The translations under genes were made by a program, and so were the position numbers. A model generated the notes under the pieces. That model worked only from the letters and a program-made list of their open reading frames with translations. It did not search any database and was not told the DNA's origin. From assembly GCA_963989385.1 (NCBI GenBank), contig OZ022509.1:55409431-55473430 (forward strand): a DNA stretch of 64,000 nucleotides, written 5' to 3'. Shown piece by piece: positions 47,544-56,513 of the stretch (positions are counted from its first letter, which is position 1; the number at the start of each line of letters is the position of its first letter). Source of the DNA: Ctena decussata (Eukaryota; Mollusca; Bivalvia; Lucinida; Lucinidae).

Positions 47544-47673
47544 CTTATTTGTAGCCTTTTTGTCGAACCCTAACAACCCATTTGTTTTTCGAATGATTTC
47601 TCTAAAATAAATCTAAATCGCAATAGCGAAAGTGGGGATCTTCTATACATTCAAGAGACCCTCAGAATCTGTT
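47544..47673 (-). pseudogene. array exon copy 16, deleted
   Basis: 130 nt; deletions in the 'ctatcgcaatagcg' and 'ctcgtatag' regions. The unit downstream is split by the TA-flanked transposon. Confidence 0.5.
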
Positions 47674-47787
47674 CTGAAAAAAAAAAAAAAACAGATGCCG
47701 TCCCCCACCACTGCCTAAATGTATCGACAATATATGTGGAGAAAGTTTCATTTTGTTGGCTCTGCTTCAGAATGAGAATCTTAAATA

Positions 47788-48970
47788 AACTGAGGGAAAT
47801 AAGTTTAGCAATTCTTCAAAGGGTTGTGAAATTTTCTTTACGGATAGTATTCCCAGGTTGTTGATCGCATATAGTTAGTTTAAGTTAGGGGACTGCGATT
47901 ACATCAAACTTGGACGAAAAAGATGACTTAACGCACGTTTGACGTCACTTTAAATGAATTCACAATTTGCGCGGGCTGACAAACAATTAACAGATAAAAT
48001 TGTCAAAATGCTTTTGAAAGGTTTAAACTGGGTCCTTGAACAAGGAAACCGTAAACGAGTTTGCAAATAAACGTATAAGACGCCGGCAATGTGGCACGTT
48101 AGTTGGACGTTAATTTGCCGAAACATTCAACCGCCATTTTAAACATTATCAATTGACGTTTTGACTCGAATTTTTTGCACTTTATTACTGTCAACTGTGG
48201 GAACACTATCATGCAAAACGATTACCCCTAGTAATCCATTTGTTTTAATGCAACAACCAGAACTTGTCAAGATTTGAATGGAAGCGTCTAGTTTACGTTA
48301 TGACGGAAATTTACAAAATCTATGGATATGCAATGACCCTTATGCGCACTTAGAGAAGAGAAACTTAAAGTTCAATATTGCTGATGTCAAAAGCATCTTT
48401 GATGGTTTTAAAAACTGACGTCAGAATGACGTAACTGTCGAACCGGGTGTGGTTAAATCTGCGGGTATAGCGCCAGTTTACAGGAACAAATTGCTTGAAA
48501 GAGTTCTAGTCATTTAGAGGCCTTGCCATTGCAGTTTGGTTCAAGAATTTGTAACAATTTGTTAATGGTGACTTTTGCTCGGTCTCAATTGCTTTGTGAA
48601 TGCCGATTTTGACGGCGTCATAAGCACATTTACGTTTATCATGGTAACAAACTTTCAGCACACAACACTGTGTCCTTTTTCACAAATGTCTACACCGCAG
48701 CAAATTGGCTCTGGTGTAAGATTTGAAGATGAAACAGCGCCTGAAAAAAGATGAGTTGCATAAAAGATTTATGACATTTTTTGGGTTAAACCCTTGGGTA
48801 CAAATGCGAAGCGATTTTGCTCTATAAATAAACTTTCGACCTTAATTGTTGGGTTTCTGGTACCCAAAATGATGTCTTTAACAGCGGAAACAATACAATT
48901 TCCCACTTCCAAAATAAGTCTGAATTATACGCTGATTTGTAAAAAGTTGCTAAATTTATTTCCCTCAGTA
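47788..48970. mobile_element. TA-flanked TIR transposon, 1183 bp
   Basis: Ends AACTGAGGGAAATAAGTTTA and the reverse complement of TACTGAGGGAAATAAATTTA, then further partial matching. TA at 47786-47787 and 48971-48972. Sister array units read 'cttaaatagattccagg' across the site, which is the empty target. Only short frames inside, so non-autonomous; Tc1/mariner-type by target. Confidence 0.88.
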
Positions 48971-49380
48971 TAGATTCCAGGAAGCCAACTTCCCATCCCC
49001 GTTTTTCGAAAACTTATTAGAATTAAAACAAAGCAAATTTACTGGTCCAAATTTTATTACGAGAAAATGTGACAGGTTAGAAATACTGTATCGCCGTTCG
49101 TGTGTGTTTTGTTTTCTTCCCACGATGTGTTCAATTTTGTTTTCTTAGTAAAATTACAACGCTAAATGCTCTCTAACTATCTGCATTGACCCTTGACTTA
49201 ATGCACAAAATTGTCCGTGCCTGTCACAATATAAAGCCGTATAATTTAAATACCATTCAGCTCAGCACAGGAAATAGGTCTAGCGTTTAAAAAAAATAAA
49301 TTGTTATTTTTAAATCTGCTATAAAGCTATATAACATGGTTAACGGGTTTTTTTTCTCACTGTCCCTATTGATAGATAGG

Positions 49381-50104
49381 TGCTGCATGTACTATACTAT
49401 GGTACCGGAAATGACGTCATCGTAATGCATGATGGGTTACATTGCACAACAATTGCGTCATCAGAAAAGGGAGGAATAAGTCGTTTGATACTAACTATAG
49501 AATGACTCATCAAGATGGCCGCCGATTTCACAACATTGCGCGAGATCGAAAAAAAAAAAAAAAAACAATCGAACCAAGATGGCCGACGATTGCACAATAT
49601 TGTGCTAGACGAGAAAACAATAGGAGAGTCAACAATCCACGCAATAAATAGAAATGACGTAGAATGTTCTTTTGTGTTCTCGAATATTAAGCAAAAGTAA
49701 TGCCATTCATATTAATTTCGGTAGCACAACTGTGAAGACTGCCAAAAAGATAATTTGTTACATTATGTCTAGAAAAGTTAGTCGTACCGCTCTCGCGGAA
49801 TAAGAAACAAAATACAGACACTGATGAGTGTCAGGGACGGGACAAAGTGTACAGAAGTTATAAAAAAGTAATAATAGCATTGGATTGTAGAAATTCTCTG
49901 AAGTTCCTCAAGGTAAAAAAAAATGTTTCGATGACTTCTTGTAGTTTTTGATAGAACACCTTGATAATACAGTCGATCTGCCACTGGCTTCATTTTATGT
50001 TTGTAGAGCGTGGAAAGTTTTCATTCATAATAGTTTAGTAGTAAAACTGACCTCGAGCCCATGATATTTTGCTGTGAGATTCTCTCACGCCAGTTTGTTT
50101 TTAG
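49381..50104. other. unassigned, A-run at 49548-49565
   Basis: Two 'aagatggccg' words and a TGACGTCATCGTAATGCATG stretch near 49411. No coding sequence or named repeat recognised. Confidence 0.4.
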
Positions 50105-50277
50105 GTCACCAACCTCACTCATTCAACAGAATAGGCCCTTATGCACAGTTTCTGGCAATAGATCACATTGCTCCAGAGAGAAGATCACTTCGCTATTTGA
50201 AAGAGATCTGGTTCCGAGATAATAAACCGTTTTTGTCATACTCAATTCAACTGAGCGCGAAATTTATCCTCCTTATT
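50105..50277 (+). pseudogene. candidate coding exon cut by E8
   Basis: Acceptor-like 'cagtttgtttttag' then an open frame GHQPHSFNRIGPYAQFLAID, HIAPERRSLRYLKEIWF, RDNKPFLSY to the start of E8. The mixed composition looks like real protein, but no family is recognised. The exon loses its 3' end at the insertion and does not obviously resume after 52375. Confidence 0.3.
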
Positions 50278-52375
50278 AGCTCACCTGTCCCGAAGGGCCA
50301 TAGTGAGCTATTGTCATACCAATGCGTCCGGCATGCGTCTCACAATGTGTCCGTCAACACCTAAAAACAAATATTCAAACATCTTCTACTGTAAAACTAC
50401 TGGTCCCATGGTTCTCAAATTTCACATGGAGCATGACCTGACTCCAGGGTCTCAGAATTGTAAAATTGGGTCAGGTTGAAAATCCAAGATGGCCGCTGTT
50501 ACTAAAAATAGCAAAAATAACAAAATAAACTTCTTCTCTAGAACCACTTGGTATATTTGTCTGAATTTTGGCATGGAACATCAATGAAACCTTGGTATTC
50601 AAAATTGTAAAAATGAAAAAAATCTGTAGCGGAGTTTTGTCACAGTGACCTACTTTCTGTTTACGAGTGTAATTTTGCTCAAATGCCAATGTCAAAAAAC
50701 GACATATTCAAACTTTTTCACTAAAACCACTGCACCCATGGGTTTCAAATTTCACATGGAGCATGACCAGACTGCAGGGTTTCAAAATTGTAAAATTGGG
50801 TCAGGTCAAGAATCCAAGATGGCCACCGTTACTAAAAATAGCAAAAACAACAAAATCAACTTCTTCTCCAGAACCATTTGGTATATTTGGCCGAAAGTTT
50901 GCGTGGAACATTAATGGGACCTTGGGATTAAAAATTGTAAAAATGAAAAAAATCTATAGCGGAATTAGGTCACAGGACCTACTTAGCGTTTACAAGACCG
51001 ATTTTGCTCAAATGTCAGTATCAAGAAAACGCAATCGATTGTGGTCAGATTTGGTCAGAAATGGTCCTTGAAAGGAATTATTTCAATTTTGTGCCAGTTG
51101 ACTATCCAAGATGGCCACCATGGGGGCCGTTACTAAAAATAGCACAAACATAAAAATGACAATTACTCAAGAACCCTTGAATGGAATTCGACCAATTTTG
51201 TGTCAGAATGTTCCAAGCATGAAGCCGTTTCGATTAATTACAATTTGGCTTTCCAAGATGGCTGACATCTGCCGTTACTAAAAATAGCACAAACATAAAA
51301 ATGACAATTACTCAAGAACCCTAGAATGGAATTCGACCAATTTTGTGTCAGAATGTTCCTTGCATGAAGCCGTTTCGATTAATTGCAATTTGGCTTCCAA
51401 GATGGCCGACATCTGCCGTTACTAAAAATAGCACAAACATAAAATGACAATTACTCAAGAACCCTTGAATGGAATTGGACCAATTTTGTGTCAGAATGTT
51501 CCTTATATGAAGCCATTTCGATTAATTGCAATTTGGCATTCCAAGATAGCCACCACCTGCCGTTACTAAAAATAGCACAAAACATGAAAATGACAATATC
51601 TCAGTAACCGCTGAATAGATTTTGACGAAATTTGTGTCAAAATGATTTTAGCATTGAGATGTTTCAAAAGTAACTAAATATAGACAAGTCATAATGGCCT
51701 TTGTTACTAAAAATAGAAAAATGTGAAAATAAGAAAATCTCAGTGGAATTGGACTAATTTTCTGTCAGAATGATCATTTCAATAAGCTTTTTCGATTTTC
51801 TGCATTTTGGCATTCCAAGATGGCCGCCATCTGCCGTTACTAAAAATAGCACAAAACATGAAAATGACAACATCTCATTAACCGCTGAAGCGATTGAGAC
51901 GAAATTTGTGGCAAAATGATTCTTGCTTTGATGTGTTTCACAAATTAACAAATACTGACCCGTCAAGTTGGCCTCTGTTACTTAAAATAGCAAAATTTGA
52001 AAATTAGAAAATTACAATGGAACTGGACCAATTTTGTGTCAAAATGGTCCTTGCATGAAAGCTTTTCAATTTTTTGCATTTTGGCATTCTAAGATGGCCG
52101 CCATCTGCCGTTACTAAAAATAGCACAAAACATAAAACTGACAATATCTCAGTAACCCCTGAATGGATTTTGATGAAATTTGTGGCAAAATGATTCTTGC
52201 CTTGAGGTGTTTCAAAAGTAAATATATAAAGACCAGACAAGTTGGCCTCTGTTACTAAAAGTAGCAAAATGTGCAATTGAGAAAATCTCTGGAATTGACC
52301 AATTTTGTATCAGAATGGGGACCATTCGGATACAAAAGCCAGGTGAGCGATATCAGGCCCATTTGGGCCTCTTGT
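50278..52375 (-). mobile_element. hairpin-ended element E8, family of E5
   Basis: AGCTCACCTGTCCCGAAGGGCC start, 140-147-bp units marked by CCAAGATGGCC and 'gttactaaaaatagca', ending 'ttgggcctcttgt'. Very similar to E5 throughout and in the same orientation, 12.4 kb away. Confidence 0.8.
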
Positions 52376-52379
52376 AATT

Positions 52380-52412
52380 GTTAAAATGCCAACACATTGT
52401 TGACATTTTAAC
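52380..52412. repeat. 14-bp-arm hairpin
   Basis: GTTAAAATGCCAAC (52380-52393) pairs with GTTGACATTTTAAC (52399-52412) with one mismatch and a 5-nt loop. Confidence 0.75.
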
Positions 52413-52743
52413 ATTAAAAAGTGGAAAAATATCTTGTTTGGTCTATCCGAGACTAAAAGGGATGTATATCTCTGTACTGTTTTCATTTATGAGCTGTTTA
52501 AATTTTGTGCTCAGATGAGTTTAGTATAACGAAAAGGTTCATGTATGTTGTATCTCTGCTCTTTGTTCTGAGCGATAGTTACGACTTTACTGAAAGCTTA
52601 CTAACCTAGCAAGCACATAACCTTTTGTAGACTGGATACCCTAAAAGGGATACTTTGACAAACCGTGCAGACGCGGATCAGACGCCGCAGAACGCGGCGT
52701 CTGATCAGGGTCTCCACTGTTTGCAGACTAATCCGCCATTTTT
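52413..52743. repeat. unassigned; contains a perfect 13-bp hairpin
   Basis: GATCAGACGCCGC (52676-52688), loop AGAAC, GCGGCGTCTGATC (52694-52706). Similar words occur near 27738, 29062 and 58122, so this is a dispersed hairpin repeat. Nothing else recognised. Confidence 0.7.
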
Positions 52744-53861
52744 AGCTCGTCTGAACGAAAGTTCAGGAAGAGCTATTGTTGTCACCTTGGCGTCCGCGTC
52801 AGCGTCGGCGTCCGGATTGGATGTTTTGGTTAAAGTTTTTTAAAGACCAATATCTCCTGAACCCATGAATGGATTCTTTTGATACTTGCACTGTAGTTAG
52901 ATATTGGTCCAAGGTTTAACAGGGTACCACCCCACCCCACTCAGTGACCTTGATGTCAAGGTCATCGACTTAGAAAATTGGGATTTTTTTTGGACCGGAT
53001 GTTTTGGTTAAAGTTTTTAAAGCCCAATATCTCCTTAACCCATGGATGGATTCCTTTGATACTTGCACTGTAGTTTGATATTGGTCTAAAGTTTTCCAAT
53101 GCGTTACCCCCACCCCCCTCAGTGACCTTGATGTCAAGGTCATGGACTTAGAATATTGTCTTTTTATTTATTGGATGTTTTGGTTAATGTTTTTTAAAGA
53201 CCCATATCTCCTGAACCCATGAATGAATTCTTGTTATATTTGCACTGTAGTTAGATATTAGTTCAAAGTTTTACAGAGTACTACCCCATTCCCGCTCAGT
53301 GACCTTGATGTCAAGGTCAGGGACTTAGGAATTTTATGTCTTTATTAAAGTTTTCTAATTGCATACTGATTCTTAATGCTTGGCAAAGATATAGTTTACA
53401 CTTGAAATGATTTTGAGTTTTTACAAAACACTATATACTTACCCATTGGATGACCTTAAAGTCAAGGTCATCAACTTAGAATTTTGTCGTAATGATTTTG
53501 GTTAAAGTTTAATATTTATGAAGACATAATTTCACAGTGCCAGGATTGACTCAGTTGATACTAATACTTGGACTGATGTTAGATAATGGTTCAGGGTTTT
53601 GATACATCCTGCCTCCACCCCATCCCCTACCCCTTAGTTCTTTGACCTCTAGCTCATGGACTTTGAAATTTCATGTGGATTTTTTTTATTTTAATTTTGT
53701 TTTAACACTTGTTTCTGAGAAAGCTTTTGTTTATAAATGTGTTGTCATAATGGACATGCTTGCCTGAAGTTTTATGCATAGCAGTCCACACCATCATAGC
53801 AACTGTGCGATGGGCAAGCACCAATTCAGGCGAGCTATGCTGTCAGGCGACAGCTCTTGTT
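52744..53861 (-). mobile_element. hairpin-ended element E9 (about 178-bp core)
   Basis: AGCTCGTCTGAAC gaaa GTTCAG..., then GCGTCSGCG repeats, four to five decaying units of about 178 bp, ending 'ggcgacagctcttgtt'. Three units hold the exact palindrome TGACCTTGATGTCAAGGTCA (52945, 53123, 53300) and a fourth a variant (53451). Confidence 0.78.
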
Positions 53862-55074
53862 CTAAATAGATTTCTAAAAATCTCGACCGGACACCCCTAA
53901 AAATGCACATGAACTCGTCCAATACATAAGATGGGAGAGTCTATTTAGTATATAATGGGATAACGTCGAAACTGTTTCAACCTTGCCTCGGTGACTCAAT
54001 GTTGATTCAGCGTTGTTTCGACGTTGTGTGTTCGCGAGACTTTTATTACTCGCGGCCTTTGTCGACAAGTAAGTAAAGAATAGATGAAATCGAGTGACTT
54101 TCAGTTCGTTTTCAGATTTGACCTTATTCACACGAAGTATATGATTTCATTGACAATGCTGCACGCTGTGTTTTATTTTGTTACGATAAAATGCCATGAA
54201 AAAAAACAAGTGTGACCATAGCAATATGAAAAAATAGATCGTGTGAATTAAGTTCGTCTCAGCTGTAATGTGAAACACTTGACCTAATGATCTCTTGTAA
54301 TCATTTTGAGGTATAGCATTTCTAAAGAAAACAGACGAACAAGATGTTTTTATAACATTTGATTCCCGTCGCGAGAAAACCCAACGATAGTGATAGTGTT
54401 CCTTTAGGGAGGTCATCTTATCAGTCTGATAGCTATCTTCGTGCGAGGAGCGAAGACTCTGGTCAGCCTGAGCATCCGCTCAGACTGATCGGAGTCTTTG
54501 TTGGAGGGGACTTACATGTCACATTGTTGGATCTCTCGCGGCGCGTCTCAGTTTATTCAGTTTACAAATCTATAAGATAAAACATTACAAATGAAGACAA
54601 CGTAATTTTTAATGGTTATCTAAAAATTTATGAGACGCGCCATGGGAAAACGTGTTTTTTGGCCTATGCGATAAGCAGACACAGATCAGCATGCGCATCA
54701 GCACACTGATGTGTGACTTTGTTGATTAGGGTGGAAAAAACACGTATTCGCATGACGTGGCTCATATATGGACACTTTCTTTAATCTCAAGTCCTTTTTG
54801 TTAATCTCAAGTCCTTTTTGTCACTGGTACTTATTGAGTTTGTCCAATACATCGTAAAACATGCATGTCAGACGTTGTTTTTCAGCTGCGTTTTCCTGCA
54901 ACAACCTCAATATCTCTTGCTGCATTTCAACCAACCTGCGGAAACAAATGAACACGTTTTAGACTTTCAGTTGAAAATAAATAGAATAGAGTCAGTATAC
55001 AATTTGTGTTATAATACAATTTTGTTCGTATGTCTTTATGTCAACCAATTATGATTATTTTGTGTCGGTTTCTA
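53862..55074. other. no gene recognised
   Basis: 54781-54800 and 54801-54820 are an exact 20-bp tandem pair. Small inverted words such as 'cctgagcatccgctcag' occur near 54468. Reading frames here show no family features. Confidence 0.45.
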
Positions 55075-55195
55075 GGGTAGTAACCAGTACTTGGATAAAT
55101 TGTCTTGCTCAAGGTGACAACGCAGGACTCACCGGTGCTATTTCAACCCGCGACCCTCCGATTGCAAATCACACGCACTTCCAATAGCACACTAG
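55075..55195 (-). mobile_element. tRNA-derived SINE relic
   Basis: In minus sense: 'ggagggtcgcgggttgaaat' (B-box-like) followed by 'ccttgagcaagacaatttat', a motif common in old tRNA-SINE bodies. No tail or flanks recognised. Confidence 0.5.
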
Positions 55196-55282
55196 ATTTA
55201 ATAAAATAAGCAATGTTTAAGAATTATGTTCTTAATTTATAATTTGTTTCAGTGACACTTACTGATTTATGTAAACATTCTT

Positions 55283-56160
55283 GTGCGCGCCATAACTCAT
55301 TAACTGTTTGGGATATATTCATGATATTTGGTAGGAATATGTATTAGGTTGGGGGAACGTGTCGCGTACAGAAGTGGTTGCTCCCCCTTCCTTAGTTTCC
55401 AAGTTATGTTCCTTTGATTAATTTTTTCCCTGCAAGTCTTGTGCGCGCCATAACTAGATGAAATTTCATAGCAATGTGTATGAAGACCCAACGATGTGTC
55501 GCGACAACAATGGCTGCTCTCCCTTTCTTCATTTTAGAGTTACATCCCTTTCATTAGTTCCTGTTGACTATTTTTGTGTATACTAACTTTGTGCATACGT
55601 TAACTTGTTAACCGTTTGGAATATCATGATGAAACTTTATAACAATGTGCATGATTACAAGACAGTGTGTCACATATAAGAATGGTTGATCCCCCTTTGT
55701 CAATTTTGGAGTAACCTCCCTTTGATTAGTATATTTTAGGCGTTTCTCATTCACTCCATATCTCCTTAAACTTTTGAAATATTAGAATGAAACTTTGTAG
55801 GTGTATAATAATGAGGCAATGTATCCTGAGAAAGAACCACAACTCTGGACTACTAACTGAATTACCTGCCCTTGCATACATATCCTGTTTACACTGTAAC
55901 ATTTCAACTGTTTAAAATATTGTAGTGATGCCAAGGGAATGTAATACAACCAAGATGGGTATATCTAGTATATTTAGTTTATCTCCCTTGACTTGATATG
56001 CTAATGTTGAATATTTAAATATAATGCTGAATTCATTTATTATAGAGTGGTTGCCTCTGTTTGTCTGTCTGTCTATCCGTTTGTTAACAGTCTTGTTCAT
56101 TCTGTAACTCCTTTATGACATTTCAACGGGCGTATTATAAGCCGCTTGCGAAGCCCTTGT
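55283..56160 (+). mobile_element. decayed tandem repeats of about 150 bp, ending in a GCCCTTGTT terminus
   Basis: Four to five degenerate units (each near 'gcgcgccataact', 'atgaaactt', 'ctccctttgatta') and an end 'aagccgcttgcgaagcccttgtt' that looks like another member of the hairpin-ended class. Its opposite end was not found. Confidence 0.5.
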
Positions 56161-56310
56161 TCCATTGGCTGTTCTTTGGTCCTGTTGTTACTTTTGTCCA
56201 ATATTTGCTCTTCATCTGTGTTGTCTAGATTTCATGGGGTATTACAAAAAGAACCTTCTTGTGGTGGCTGCATTTCTATGTTTTCTACTGTTTTTGTAGA
56301 CTCCTGTGTT
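56161..56310. other. no recognised feature
   Basis: Short gap between the terminus at 56160 and the coding fragment below. Confidence 0.4.
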
Positions 56311-56513
56311 TCATCTAAGTTGGGAGTAGCCTGTTTGTGCCACTGGCACAGATGTCTCCAGTGGGAGGATTTTAGCAGCCAGCTCCTCCAGACTGTTGAC
56401 AAAATCAGGGACAGTTGGCAATACTGGCACTGGCGGGTCGACGACTGGCGCCTCCACCATTTCAATAAGAAGATCATCCCCATTACGTAAGGGAGGGATG
56501 AACTGGCTTCCTT
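56311..56513 (-). pseudogene. downstream part of a coding fragment split by an element
   Basis: Minus-strand frame: SQFIPPLRNGDDLLIEM, VEAPVVDPPVPVLPTVPDF, VNSLEELAAKILPLETSVPV, TGA at 56311-56313. Proline-rich linker then a helix-like segment; plausible real protein, no family recognised. Its upstream side stops at the element beginning at 56514, and a same-strand coding fragment (58933-59101) lies at the other end of that element. Confidence 0.4.

Larger units (their letters stand above)
29380..49380 (-). repeat. 20-kb array of a roughly 0.7-kb unit carrying a 143-nt exon-like segment
   Basis: Units begin (plus strand) near 'tttctccctgtccctatttataagatagggaatgccgaa' and end 'aagctataattactttaacatgtttaacg'. 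Spacing between exon copies is 690-840 bp where no insertion intervenes (for example 716, 791, 712 and 690). Within each unit the minus strand reads a T-rich acceptor (tttttttctcag), an exon of usually exactly 143 nt, and a donor (gtaaggg). Sixteen copies are listed separately. Inserted later: E4, E5, E6, E7 and a TA-flanked transposon (47788-48970). Local re-duplications: 266 bp (33357 and 33623 copies), 160 bp (34320 and 34480 copies), 174 bp at 42233. The peptide is not recognised. Confidence 0.8.
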
